In this document: positions 32,393-41,250 of the stretch, one piece after another
Numbering within the stretch: the first letter of the stretch is position 1
Layout of the letters: each line of letters begins with the position of its first letter
From: CAIZGX01 sp044354975
Lineage (GTDB): Bacteria > Bacteroidota > Bacteroidia > Flavobacteriales_D > Sanyastnellaceae
Direction: 5' to 3'
Assembly: GCA_044354975.1 (NCBI GenBank)
Contig: JBIKZA010000001.1
Span: 41,749 to 105,748, forward strand
DNA: 64,000 nucleotides
The notes under the pieces: generated by a model
What the model was told of the DNA's origin: nothing
The model's database searches: none
What the model saw: the letters and a program-made list of their open reading frames with translations, nothing else
Made by a program: the position numbers and the translations under genes

Positions 32393-35300
32393 ATGAACGC
32401 ATACGAACAACTCATACAACGCTTAGACGACTTCATTCGGAAGTACTACAAGAACCGCATGGCTCAGGGTCTTCTCTACGTAGCTGCGCTTTTCTTAGGG
32501 TTGTATTTGATTCTCGTTACTCTGGAATTTTTCGGCCACTTCGGTCCAACGGTTAGAACCTTTTTCTTCTTCGGATTTTTAGCATCTGCTGCTTACTTCT
32601 TCGTTTCGAGAATTGCATTGCCATTTTTTTCTATGTTGAAATTGGGCAAGCACATTTCCTATGAGCAAGCCGCTTCGATTATTGGAAGGCACTTCCCCGA
32701 CGTTGACGATCGCTTGTTGAATACTCTTCAACTTCAATCACAACTCAACGAACATGCGGAAAGCAGTTTGCTTCAAGCGAGCATCGCACAGCGCATGCAA
32801 TCGCTTCGTCCTGTACCGTTCACCGCAGCCATTGATGTGAAGAAGAACAAAAAATATTTGCGCTACTTGCTTCCTTTGGTGTGTGTTTTCGGGGTGTTGT
32901 TTTTAATTACGCCTTCCTTCATTCTGAAACCTACCGACCGTCTGCTGCGCTACAACGAGATCATTGAAGAGGAGGCGCCTTTCACCATGGACATGTTGAA
33001 CGACACGCTAACTGCGATTGAAAACACAGACTACGAAGTGCGCATGCAAGTGACAGGAAAAGAAATTCCTTCGCAGGTTTTCATTGAAGTAAACGGACAG
33101 AAATTTCAGATGGTGAAGAAGAGCAACATTGACTTTTCTTACACCCTTTCGAATGTGAAGGAAGATGCGGTGATTGTTTTCTATGGTGGAAAATTTCATA
33201 GCAATGGATATAACCTCGACGTGCTTCAAATGCCGAAGCTGACTCAGTTTCAGATCGAAGTGAATTATCCTAGTTACTTGAAAAAAGAAAACGCTGTAGT
33301 GAACAACACCGGCGATCTATTGGTTCCCGAAGGCACACAACTCACCTGGAAAATCGCCGGTGAAAATACCTCCGCTGTTCTCTTCGAAACAGCTGTAGGT
33401 AAATTGCCGTTCGAAGAAACTTCAAACGGATTCGAGCACCGCGAAAATGCTTCGCAGAATTTTGCCTACAGTGTCATTCCACAAAACAATCAAGTGCAAA
33501 ATGGAAACGCCCTGTCGTATCAAGTGAACGTGGTAGCCGACGGATACCCGAGCATTAGCGTTCAAGATGAAACCGACTCTACTTCGCGTTACGTTCACTA
33601 TTTCACCGGCGGAATTCAAGACGATTACGGCCTTACGAAACTAACCTTCACCGCCGTTCAGATGCGCGACGGTAAGGCCGTAGAAAGCGCAACCGTGTTG
33701 CCTGTTCAGTTTGAAGTCGGAACAACAGGCGATCAGTTTTTCCACGCAGTAGATTTTTCAATATTCAATTTAGAACCCGGTGACGAAGTGAATTACTTCT
33801 TCGAAGTGTGGGACAACGACGGCGTTCACGGCGCGAAGAGCACACGCTCCCAAGTAAGACAATTCGTGAATCCAACGGAAGAAGAGCTGAAGGAAATGCG
33901 CAACGAGCAAAGCGAAAGCATCAAAGACCAATTGGAATCGAGCCTTCGCGAAGCGGAAAAACTTCAAAAAGAAATGAAGCAACTCGAACGCGAAATGCTC
34001 GAGAAGCAAAATCTGAATTGGCAAGACAAGAAAAAATTAGAAGACCTCATTGAGCGTCAGAAAAAATTGGAAGAGCAAGTCAAAGAAATTCAAAAGCAGA
34101 ACCAGCAGCGCAACCAAGAGCAGAAAGACGAGCAGATGGCTGAAAAGCAGAAAGAGCTGGAACGCCTGATGAACGAAATGCTTAGTCCGGAAATGAAAGA
34201 GATGATGCAGGAATTGCAAAAGCTCATGAACGAATTGAATAAAGACGAGCTTCGAAAAGAGATAGAAAAAATGAATCTTTCAACCGAAGATCTGGAGAAG
34301 GAATTAGATCGCGCGTTGGAGCAATTTAAAGAATTGGAAGTCGAAGAGAAGTTGAAAGAGGCGACTGAGAAGTTGAAAGAGCTATCTGATAAGCAAGAGA
34401 AATTAGCCAACGACGAATCGAAGAGTGCCGAGGAAAAACTGAAAGAGCAAGAGCAGTTGAACAAGGAGTTCGAAGACGTGAAGAAGGAATTGAAAGAGGC
34501 GGAAGAGCTGAACAAGGAGTTGGAAACGCCGCAAGAAATTCCGGATACAGAAGGATTGAAAAAAGAGATCGACGAAGAACAAGAAAAGTCTTCTTCCGAA
34601 TTGAAACAAAACAAAAAAGCCAACGCTGCGAAGTCGCAGAAGAAAGCCGCTGAGAAGATGAAGCAGATGGCTCAAGAGATGCAAGACGGCGCGGAAGCTG
34701 CAGAGCAAGAGCAGCACGAAGAAGACATGGCTGCCATGCGCGCCTTGTTGGAAAACATTTTATCGGTGAGCTTCGATCAAGAAGCGCTCATGGAAGAGAC
34801 GAAGAAGACCCAGGCTAACGATCCGCGCATTAAGACCTTGGCGCAACGTCAGCGTAAGTTGAAAGACGACTCTCGCATGATTGAAGACAGTCTCTTCGCC
34901 TTAAGCAAGCGCGTTCCAGAGATTAGCTCAACGGTGAATCACGAGATCAATGAGATTAACGCGAACCTCGATCGTGTGATGAAAGATTTTCCAGATGGAA
35001 ACATGCCGCGCATTACGCAGAATCAGCAGTCGGCCATGACCGGATACAACAACTTGGCTTTGCTGTTAGACGATGCCCTTCAACAAATGCAAGCGCAAAT
35101 GCAGTCTGAATCGAAATCGAAAAAAGAAGGCAAAGGCAGTTGCAACAAACCCGGCGGAAAGGGGAAAGGAAAAGGCAAGAGCAAGGCTTCTGCCGCGCAG
35201 ATGAAGCGCATGCAAGAAGGCTTGCAGAAGCAGTTGGAAGAAGCGAAGAAAAAAGGACAGAATCAAGGGAAAAACAATTCCGGCGGATCGAAGAGCGGCG

Positions 35301-35731
35301 GAGACGAAGGCATGGCGAAGGAATTGGCTCAGATGGCCGCGAAGCAAGCCGCAATTCGCAAAATGATGGAAGAGAAGGGAAATGAATTGAACGAAGACGG
35401 AAGCGGTGCGGGTAACGAAATGAAGCAGATTGCGAAAGAGATGGAGAAACTTCAACGCGACATCGTGAACAATCAGGTTACCGAGGAGAGTATTCGCAGA
35501 CAGAACGACATCATGATTCGCTTGTTGAAAGCTGAAGAGGCCGAGCGTGTGCGTGAGATGGATGAAGAGCGCAAGAGCAACGAAGCGTTGAATGCACCTG
35601 TTGGAAATCCAAAGAAGTACGAAGAGTTCTTGAAGAACAAACAGAAGGGCGTAGAGACTTTACGTTCTGTTTCACCCAACTTAAAACCATACTACAAAGA
35701 GAAAACGCAGCGCTATTTCAGAAATTCTTGA
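32393..35731 (+). CDS. DUF4175 family membrane-anchored coiled-coil protein
   Basis: 1112 residues. The N-terminus has three hydrophobic segments (about 23-45, 55-75 and 160-180) with the DUF4175 signature HISYEQAASIIGRHFPDVDDRLLNTLQL between; a beta-rich extracytoplasmic region (about 185-490) follows. About 495-770 is an extremely charged coiled coil (ELKEMRNEQSESIKDQLESS and repeats of KLKELSDKQEKL), and about 895-985 is a low-complexity Lys/Gly/Gln region (KGKGKGKSKASAAQMKRM). The family is restricted to Bacteroidota-type bacteria and its role is unknown, perhaps structural at the envelope. It begins 46 nt after the ALDH gene. Confidence 0.85.
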   Translation: MNAYEQLIQRLDDFIRKYYKNRMAQGLLYVAALFLGLYLILVTLEFFGHFGPTVRTFFFFGFLASAAYFFVSRIALPFFSMLKLGKHISYEQAASIIGRHFPDVDDRLLNTLQLQSQLNEHAESSLLQASIAQRMQSLRPVPFTAAIDVKKNKKYLRYLLPLVCVFGVLFLITPSFILKPTDRLLRYNEIIEEEAPFTMDMLNDTLTAIENTDYEVRMQVTGKEIPSQVFIEVNGQKFQMVKKSNIDFSYTLSNVKEDAVIVFYGGKFHSNGYNLDVLQMPKLTQFQIEVNYPSYLKKENAVVNNTGDLLVPEGTQLTWKIAGENTSAVLFETAVGKLPFEETSNGFEHRENASQNFAYSVIPQNNQVQNGNALSYQVNVVADGYPSISVQDETDSTSRYVHYFTGGIQDDYGLTKLTFTAVQMRDGKAVESATVLPVQFEVGTTGDQFFHAVDFSIFNLEPGDEVNYFFEVWDNDGVHGAKSTRSQVRQFVNPTEEELKEMRNEQSESIKDQLESSLREAEKLQKEMKQLEREMLEKQNLNWQDKKKLEDLIERQKKLEEQVKEIQKQNQQRNQEQKDEQMAEKQKELERLMNEMLSPEMKEMMQELQKLMNELNKDELRKEIEKMNLSTEDLEKELDRALEQFKELEVEEKLKEATEKLKELSDKQEKLANDESKSAEEKLKEQEQLNKEFEDVKKELKEAEELNKELETPQEIPDTEGLKKEIDEEQEKSSSELKQNKKANAAKSQKKAAEKMKQMAQEMQDGAEAAEQEQHEEDMAAMRALLENILSVSFDQEALMEETKKTQANDPRIKTLAQRQRKLKDDSRMIEDSLFALSKRVPEISSTVNHEINEINANLDRVMKDFPDGNMPRITQNQQSAMTGYNNLALLLDDALQQMQAQMQSESKSKKEGKGSCNKPGGKGKGKGKSKASAAQMKRMQEGLQKQLEEAKKKGQNQGKNNSGGSKSGGDEGMAKELAQMAAKQAAIRKMMEEKGNELNEDGSGAGNEMKQIAKEMEKLQRDIVNNQVTEESIRRQNDIMIRLLKAEEAERVREMDEERKSNEALNAPVGNPKKYEEFLKNKQKGVETLRSVSPNLKPYYKEKTQRYFRNS

Positions 35732-35789
35732 AAGAAATAAATTGAACATGGCGTTTTTTTTCTCATTTTTGATTCGCAAAAATTAATTC

Positions 35790-36212
35790 ATGATCCAAGG
35801 TCGCAGACAACTTCGTTTTCCATCCGTGCTTGAAAGCATACATTTAGCTGAAAAGCTAGTAGACGATGTTTGCAGTGAATACCGTGTGAAGGAAGATTAT
35901 TACGGGGAAGTATTGATATGTCTTACGGAAGCGGTGAACAACGCAGTTGTTCACGGAAACCGCATGAGCACAGACCTTCAGGTTTCATTGACCTTCGAGT
36001 TGGAGAATGAAAAGACTTTGCGATTTATTATTTGTGACGAGGGTCCGGGTTTCGATTACGAAAGTCTGCCAGATCCTACCGCTCCAGAAAACATCGAATT
36101 GCCTCACGGAAGAGGTGTCTTTTTGATGCAACGCTTAGCCGACAGATGCATGTTTAACAACGGCGGAACGGAAGTCGTTGTGGAATTCGATGTAGCTGGC
36201 ACAGCGGAATAA
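35790..36212 (+). CDS. RsbW-like anti-sigma factor / HATPase domain protein
   Basis: 140 residues forming one GHKL ATPase domain. The N box is LICLTEAVNNAVVHGN, the G1 box is IICDEGPGFDYESLP, and the G2 region is HGRGVFLMQRLADRCMF. Proteins of this type bind and phosphorylate anti-anti-sigma factors or bind sigma factors directly. No partner STAS protein is nearby. In other Bacteroidota this gene follows DUF4175, as here (58 nt), which suggests a conserved pair, though I cannot check that. The ATG at 35790 gives the usual length. Confidence 0.85.
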   Translation: MIQGRRQLRFPSVLESIHLAEKLVDDVCSEYRVKEDYYGEVLICLTEAVNNAVVHGNRMSTDLQVSLTFELENEKTLRFIICDEGPGFDYESLPDPTAPENIELPHGRGVFLMQRLADRCMFNNGGTEVVVEFDVAGTAE

Positions 36213-36215
36213 TCT

Positions 36216-36223
36216 TAAATTTG
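36216..36223 (+). promoter_or_regulatory. -7 promoter element for the carboxylase gene
   Basis: TAAATTTG fits TAnnTTTG and ends 4 nt before the ATG at 36228, implying a leaderless or nearly leaderless mRNA. It sits directly behind the stop of the HATPase gene. Confidence 0.45.
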
Positions 36224-36227
36224 CCAC

Positions 36228-37769
36228 ATGCAAGAAAAATTAGCCAATCTCGAACAGAAGAAGCAGGAAGCTTTATTGGGTGGTGGTGCGAAGCGTATTG
36301 AGTCGCAACACAAAAAAGGAAAACTCACAGCTCGTGAGCGTTTAGAGGTTTTGTTAGATACAAATTCATTCGAAGAAATAGGAATGTTGGTGACGCATCG
36401 CAGCACCAATTTCGGTTTGGAGAACGAGAAATATTTGGGCGACGGAGTGGTTACCGGTTACGGTAAAATAAACGGACGCTTGGTGTACGTTTTCTCTCAG
36501 GATTTTACCGTAATGGGCGGATCGCTTGCTGAAGCGCACGCGCAGAAGATTTGCAAAATCATGGACTTGTCCATGAAGAATGGCGCGCCATTGATTGGTT
36601 TAAACGACAGCGGCGGAGCCCGCATTCAGGAAGGAGTTGTTAGCCTTGGTGGCTACGCCGATATATTCTACAAGAATGTTCAAGCCAGCGGTGTTGTACC
36701 ACAGTTGAGTGTGATTATGGGACCTTGCGCTGGCGGTGCTGTGTATTCTCCGGCCTTAACAGATTTCATTGTTATGGTGGAAAACACCAGCTACATGTTT
36801 GTCACTGGTCCGAACGTAGTGAAGACCGTAACACACGAAGAAGTAAGCAGTGAAGATTTGGGTGGTGCAAGTGCACACAGCACGAAAAGTGGTGTTACGC
36901 ATTTGACGGCAGAGAACGATGTGGCTGCGTTGAAAGTGATTCGTCAAATGCTTTCGTACATGCCGCAAAACTGCGAGGAAACTCCAGCACGCTTGCCTTA
37001 CGAACCGGGTAACGAAAGAAGAGAAGGTTTAAATGGAATTATCCCCGCCAATCCGAATCAGCCATACGACATCAAAGAAGTTGTAGCTGCTTTGGTAGAC
37101 GAAGAGTCTTGGTTGGAAGTACATAAAGATTACGCTGAAAATATTGTTGTCGGTTTCGCGCGCCTTGCTGGAAGAAGCATTGGTATTGTTGCGAATCAAC
37201 CTGCGTTTTTAGCAGGAGTACTAGACATTAAGAGCAGCAACAAGGCTGCACGTTTCGTAAGATTCTGCGATGCATTTAACATTCCATTATTGGTGTTGGA
37301 AGACGTTCCTGGATTCTTACCGGGTACCGATCAAGAGTGGAACGGAATTATATCAAACGGCGCGAAATTGTTGTACGCCTTCAGCGAAGCAACGGTTCCT
37401 CGTGTTACGGTTATCACCCGCAAAGCCTACGGCGGAGCCTACGACGTAATGAACAGCAAGCACATTGGTGCAGACATGAATTTCGCTTGGCCATCTGCTG
37501 AGATTGCAGTAATGGGCGCGAAAGGCGCTGCTGAAATTATTTTCAAGAAAGAAATTTCAGAAGCTGCCGACAAAGACGCGAAGTGGAAAGAGAAAGAAGC
37601 AGAATACGCTACACTTTTCGCAAATCCATATAGCGCTGCTGAACGCGGATATGTTGACGAAGTGATTGAACCAGCAGTGACACGCGAGAAGTTAATTCGC
37701 GCATTCGAAATGTTGGAGAATAAAGCAGAGAAAATGCCGCGCAAGAAGCACGGAAATATTCCATTGTAA
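36228..37769 (+). CDS. Acyl-CoA (propionyl-CoA) carboxylase, carboxyltransferase subunit
   Basis: 513-residue carboxyltransferase subunit transferring CO2 from biotin to propionyl- or acetyl-CoA. Family segments are KKGKLTARERLEVLLD near the N-terminus, the first oxyanion site GLNDSGGARIQEGVVSLGGYADIF, CAGGAVYSPALTDFIVMV, and in the second half GFLPGTDQEWNGIISNGAKLLYAF with RKAYGGAYDVMNSKHIGADMNFAWP. Length and order match PccB. The biotin carboxylase/carrier subunit is not adjacent. A gamma-carbonic anhydrase gene follows after 9 nt, an attractive pairing since it could supply bicarbonate, but this is inference from order only. Confidence 0.92.
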   Translation: MQEKLANLEQKKQEALLGGGAKRIESQHKKGKLTARERLEVLLDTNSFEEIGMLVTHRSTNFGLENEKYLGDGVVTGYGKINGRLVYVFSQDFTVMGGSLAEAHAQKICKIMDLSMKNGAPLIGLNDSGGARIQEGVVSLGGYADIFYKNVQASGVVPQLSVIMGPCAGGAVYSPALTDFIVMVENTSYMFVTGPNVVKTVTHEEVSSEDLGGASAHSTKSGVTHLTAENDVAALKVIRQMLSYMPQNCEETPARLPYEPGNERREGLNGIIPANPNQPYDIKEVVAALVDEESWLEVHKDYAENIVVGFARLAGRSIGIVANQPAFLAGVLDIKSSNKAARFVRFCDAFNIPLLVLEDVPGFLPGTDQEWNGIISNGAKLLYAFSEATVPRVTVITRKAYGGAYDVMNSKHIGADMNFAWPSAEIAVMGAKGAAEIIFKKEISEAADKDAKWKEKEAEYATLFANPYSAAERGYVDEVIEPAVTREKLIRAFEMLENKAEKMPRKKHGNIPL

Positions 37770-37778
37770 TTCGAAATT

Positions 37779-38300
37779 ATGCCTTTGATCTTACCTGTTA
37801 ACGGTGTTTCTCCAACTTGGGGAGACGAATGTTTCATTGCTGAAAACGCAACGATTGTTGGACAGGTAACTATGGGAGATCAATGCAGCGTGTGGTTCAC
37901 CGCTGTGGTTCGCGGCGACGTGAACACCATAGAAATAGGCAACAAAGTAAATATTCAAGACGGTGCCATTATTCACGGCACCTATCAGAAAGCCGGAACC
38001 AAAATTGGAAACAACGTGAGCATTGGCCACAGAGCCATGGTTCACGGGTGCACCATTCACGACAACGTGCTGATAGGAATGGGCGCAATAGTCATGGACA
38101 ATTGTGTGATAGAAGAGAACTGCATCATTGCTGCAGGTGCAATTCTTACGGAAGGAACACATGTGAAAAGTGGAAGTGTGTACGCCGGTATTCCAGCAAA
38201 AAAAATCAAAGACCTTTCTCCGGAATTGTTTCAAGGTGAAGTGCAGCGCATAGCGAATAACTATGTCATGTATTCATCGTGGTTTCAACCTAAAAAATAA
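37779..38300 (+). CDS. Gamma-carbonic anhydrase family protein
   Basis: 173-residue left-handed beta-helix protein with hexapeptide repeats, from ATIVGQVTMGDQCSVWFTAVVRGDVNTIEIGN onward. The metal ligands of the family are visible in INIQDGAIIHGT (His) and IGHRAMVHGCTI (two His). It is probably a trimer with Zn or Fe, interconverting CO2 and bicarbonate, although many such proteins (PaaY/YrdA type) have weak or other activity. It lies 9 nt after the carboxylase gene, likely in one operon. Confidence 0.9.
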   Translation: MPLILPVNGVSPTWGDECFIAENATIVGQVTMGDQCSVWFTAVVRGDVNTIEIGNKVNIQDGAIIHGTYQKAGTKIGNNVSIGHRAMVHGCTIHDNVLIGMGAIVMDNCVIEENCIIAAGAILTEGTHVKSGSVYAGIPAKKIKDLSPELFQGEVQRIANNYVMYSSWFQPKK

Positions 38301-38306
38301 TATTTT

Positions 38307-39191
38307 ATGTGGAAGATGTTGTTTGTCGTGGTATGCGCAATAGCGCCTTCGTTGGTTTTGGCGCAGCCCAAAGACACGGTCATTAATTTTCGCGGAATGA
38401 ATATTCCCATGAAGCTTTCGTTTAGCGATGAGTTTAGCGGATTGAAGTTAGATGAGCAAAAATGGGATCTACGTGAAGGTGTGGTTCGCGACGCCGAGCA
38501 GAAGATTACGCAGCAGTGGTTAACCAAGGAAAGTGTTGTGGTGAAGAACGGAAGGGTTACCATCACGACACTTCCAAAAGAAAGAAAAAATCAAACCTTT
38601 TACGTTTGGATTACCGACGGAATGAAAGAACGCAAAGGCAATTTCGATTACGATACAGGTGAGTTTGAATCGAAGGAATTGTTTCATTGGGGGTATTATG
38701 AAATTCGTTGCGAGTTACCGAAGGGAAGAGACGCTTGGCCGGCATTCTGGTTGTACGGCGAATCAAATGGAACGAACAATGAAATTGATGTTTTCGAATT
38801 TTGGAATGAGCAAAAATTCTTTGGTGGATTCAGTCAGAAAAAGCTATCACGCATTCAACACATGACAACGCATTACAACAAAAGAATGTCGGGTGTTGGT
38901 GTGAAGTTACCGTTCGACGGGTCTGCTGGTATGCACACGTATGGTGTGTTGTGGACAGAGAATGCGATTGTGTGGTATACAGATGGAAAAGAAATGCGAA
39001 CGCTTTACAGATATAAAAAAGCCAGCGATCGCAAAGACGGTAAGATTATTCAAGGAAGAGAAGAAAATGTCTTTCCACAATCACCCATGAAGCTCTTGGT
39101 AGATATGGCGGTTCAGCAATCTGAGAATAGATTGCCACTTGAAAAGAACGACTTTAATATTGATTATGTTAGAGCGTATGTTTTCAAGTAA
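38307..39191 (+). CDS. Secreted GH16 family glycoside hydrolase
   Basis: 294 residues. Signal peptide MWKMLFVVVCAIAPSLVLAQ, then one GH16 domain. The catalytic ExDxxE motif is present as E159-I-D161-V-F-E164 within NNEIDVFEFWNE, and the substrate cleft segments WGYYEIRCELPKGRDAWPAFWLYGE and HTYGVLWTENAIVWYTDGKEMRT are typical. The family hydrolyses beta-1,3/1,4-glucans, agar, carrageenan or related polymers; laminarinase- or porphyranase-like specificity cannot be decided. There is no T9SS tail, so the protein is probably periplasmic. It follows the carbonic anhydrase gene by 6 nt. Confidence 0.9.
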   Translation: MWKMLFVVVCAIAPSLVLAQPKDTVINFRGMNIPMKLSFSDEFSGLKLDEQKWDLREGVVRDAEQKITQQWLTKESVVVKNGRVTITTLPKERKNQTFYVWITDGMKERKGNFDYDTGEFESKELFHWGYYEIRCELPKGRDAWPAFWLYGESNGTNNEIDVFEFWNEQKFFGGFSQKKLSRIQHMTTHYNKRMSGVGVKLPFDGSAGMHTYGVLWTENAIVWYTDGKEMRTLYRYKKASDRKDGKIIQGREENVFPQSPMKLLVDMAVQQSENRLPLEKNDFNIDYVRAYVFK

Positions 39192-39307
39192 GAGAAAAAA
39201 AAGGATTAATATATTTCTTTTTGTATTAAACAATGTACTAATTTCGGGTTTACAGGGACAGCTGAAAACCTGAAAATAGAGTAGGCACCTAAACTAACCT
39301 TTTAATT

Positions 39308-39523
39308 ATGTCAGAACAAAAAGAATTACAATCAAAGATGACTATGGCCATCGTTTGCTGGTTCCTCGGATCTCTTGGAATTCACAGATTTATGATGGGC
39401 CACAAAAACTGGTGGTTAATGCTTTTAACAGCCGGAGGGTGTGGCATTTGGACATTGATTGATTTCATTCAAATCTTGACCGGAAGCATGAAGATGGCCG
39501 ATGGTAGAGATTTGTCGAAATAA
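39308..39523 (+). CDS. TM2 domain protein (short)
   Basis: 71 residues with two membrane helices joined by a short turn: AIVCWFLGSLGIHRFMMGHKNWWLMLLTAGGCGIWTLIDFIQIL. The GxxGxHRFxxG and GGCGIWTLIDF motifs define the TM2 family, common small membrane proteins of unknown role. A second TM2 gene follows at 39624. An intrinsic terminator lies 16 nt after the stop. The leader 39192-39307 contains an imperfect GGTTT...AAACC inverted repeat but no recognised riboswitch. Confidence 0.88.
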   Translation: MSEQKELQSKMTMAIVCWFLGSLGIHRFMMGHKNWWLMLLTAGGCGIWTLIDFIQILTGSMKMADGRDLSK

Positions 39524-39538
39524 ATAGGAGTCTTATTT

Positions 39539-39560
39539 AAGGGCCGGATTTCCGGCCCTT
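39539..39560 (+). terminator. Intrinsic terminator after the short TM2 gene
   Basis: AAGGGCCGG (39539-39547) pairs with CCGGCCCTT (39552-39560) with a four-base ATTT loop, followed by a T-rich tract. Confidence 0.8.
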
Positions 39561-39623
39561 ATTCTTTTACGGAATGGAGTAACCGAAAGGCCTAACGAGT
39601 AGGAAAAAAGTATAATTTTAATT

Positions 39624-39962
39624 ATGGATCAGTCACGTGTAGATATGTACATTGCGATGAACGCAAAGTTTTTTGAAGGTCATCAAGTCCCTTATTTAAG
39701 AGATCGTCTTTTGAATCTCGACGATGATAGGTTCATAATGATACAATCTGCTAATTTGAAAGATCCCTCAACAGCTTTGATCATCTCGATTTTTGGAGGT
39801 TCATATGGTATCGATCGTTTTTATATCGGTGATACAGGTCTTGGCGTTGCCAAGCTACTTACGCTCGGGGGTTGTGGAATTTGGACTATTGTTGATTGGT
39901 TTACAATTCAGGGCAATACTAAAAAGAAAAACTTAGAGAACGTTCAAAAGTTCTTAGTTTAA
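39624..39962 (+). CDS. TM2 domain protein (long)
   Basis: 112 residues. A hydrophilic N-terminus (to about residue 48) precedes a TM2 domain with the motifs ALIISIFGGSYGIDRFYIGD and GGCGIWTIVDWFTI. The pair of TM2 genes suggests a local duplication or two parts of one assembly, although the N-terminal extension is specific to this copy. Two further membrane protein genes follow on the same strand at 40011 and 40450. Function unknown. Confidence 0.85.
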   Translation: MDQSRVDMYIAMNAKFFEGHQVPYLRDRLLNLDDDRFIMIQSANLKDPSTALIISIFGGSYGIDRFYIGDTGLGVAKLLTLGGCGIWTIVDWFTIQGNTKKKNLENVQKFLV

Positions 39963-40010
39963 CTGAAATACAATGAACCGAACGATTGTTCGGTTTGTTT
40001 TTAGAACGCC

Positions 40011-40448
40011 ATGGAATTACAAGAAATGCAGGACAAAGTTCGCGAGCAAGACGATCGCGAAAAAGCGGCTAACGCCTATGTTATGTCCTTGGTGGCGCTA
40101 ATGGCAGGGCTTCCTTTGCCCATTGTTAATCTCTTGGCTACATTCATTTTCTTTCTATCGAATCGAAAGTCTTCTTATTTCGTTCGCTGGCATTGCACAC
40201 AGGCTTTGCTTTCGCAGTTTTTTGTTTTTATTCTAAATACCATCAGTTTTCAGTGGACTTTCCGAATCATTTTTAGTGATCTAGAATTTTCGAACGAATA
40301 CTTCGGATATCTATGTGTAGTTATTTTGGTCAACGTTGCTGAAATTATCGGGACACTTATTTCTGCCGTGAAGGTTCGAAAGGGCAAGGAAAGCAATTGG
40401 TGGTTGTTCGCGCCGTTAACAAATCTTTTGGTTCGTAAAGAAAGTTGA
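40011..40448 (+). CDS. Multi-span membrane protein (DUF4870-like)
   Basis: 145 residues with three to four hydrophobic segments, for example VALMAGLPLPIVNLLATFIFFLS (about 26-48) and YFGYLCVVILVNVAEIIGTLISAVK. SSYFVRWHCTQALL resembles the FVRxHAxQALxF motif of DUF4870 (Tic20-like) proteins. A role cannot be assigned. The stop and the ATG of the M48 peptidase gene are one nucleotide apart, so the two are coupled. Confidence 0.6.
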   Translation: MELQEMQDKVREQDDREKAANAYVMSLVALMAGLPLPIVNLLATFIFFLSNRKSSYFVRWHCTQALLSQFFVFILNTISFQWTFRIIFSDLEFSNEYFGYLCVVILVNVAEIIGTLISAVKVRKGKESNWWLFAPLTNLLVRKES

Positions 40449-40449
40449 A

Positions 40450-41250
40450 ATGAAAACATTCCTCCTGCGATTTGGACTAACGCTTTCAGTGCTGACCGCA
40501 TTATGGTTTGCTTTATCTAGAATCCCCGCCAAAGAATTTTTTCAATCTCTAGCAAAAGGAAATTTCGACGAAGAGAAATTCGGAGAATTGGCTTTGGACG
40601 CGGTCTTCATGGAATCAGAAGAACTGAAGTCCGATTCCGTGGGCTTAGTCATGAATAAAATGGTGAATCGACTTTCGGAAGGAAATTTATTCTCGTCGAA
40701 TAAGTTCCATATTCATGTCGTAAACAACAATGAAGTCAACGCATTTGCTTTGCCAGGAAATCACGTAGTTGTTCATTCCGGATTAATTTACATGTGTGAT
40801 AATCCAGAAGAATTACTTGGGGTGTTGGCGCATGAAATTGCGCATTTAGAAAAGCGCCATGTCTATGAGCGCATGAGAACAGAGGGAATGATTACGCTAA
40901 TTGAAGGGGCTGTAGCACAAGGCGGCGGAGCAACAGTTGCAACGGCTGTAGGAGAATTAGCAGGACTGGCCTTCAGCAGAGATCAAGAAAATGAAGCCGA
41001 TGAAGTTGGATTTGTTTTTCTAACCAATTCGAATATTCGTCCAAACGGAATGGCAACTTTGTTTCGTAAAATGAAAGAGGAAAGTGACATGTCTGGATAC
41101 ATTCCTGAATTCATGAGCACACATCCCGAGCTAGAGTCGCGAGCTCAAAATATTGAAATTAAATGCGCAGGATTGTCGAACACATTCGTTCCCGTTATGA
41201 CAGACGAAGAGTGGGAGAATTTTCAGGTTAATTTGCGCTTGGCTTTGTAA
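40450..41250 (+). CDS. M48 family zinc metallopeptidase
   Basis: 266 residues. One N-terminal membrane anchor (about 5-24), then a peptidase domain with the zinc motif HEIAH at residues 128-132 in LGVLAHEIAHLEKRH and a third ligand probably Glu in QENEADEVGFVF. VNAFALPGNHVVVHSGL is the usual strand before the active site. It is similar to M48 (BepA/LoiP-like) envelope quality-control proteases. It is coupled to the upstream membrane protein gene and its end overlaps the convergent DMT transporter gene by 23 nt. Confidence 0.9.
   Translation: MKTFLLRFGLTLSVLTALWFALSRIPAKEFFQSLAKGNFDEEKFGELALDAVFMESEELKSDSVGLVMNKMVNRLSEGNLFSSNKFHIHVVNNNEVNAFALPGNHVVVHSGLIYMCDNPEELLGVLAHEIAHLEKRHVYERMRTEGMITLIEGAVAQGGGATVATAVGELAGLAFSRDQENEADEVGFVFLTNSNIRPNGMATLFRKMKEESDMSGYIPEFMSTHPELESRAQNIEIKCAGLSNTFVPVMTDEEWENFQVNLRLAL

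Noticed and set aside
34090..35455. Long minus-strand frames inside the DUF4175 gene
   Set aside because: They are shadows of the highly biased Lys/Glu/Gln codons of the coiled coil; no start signal or domain is visible.
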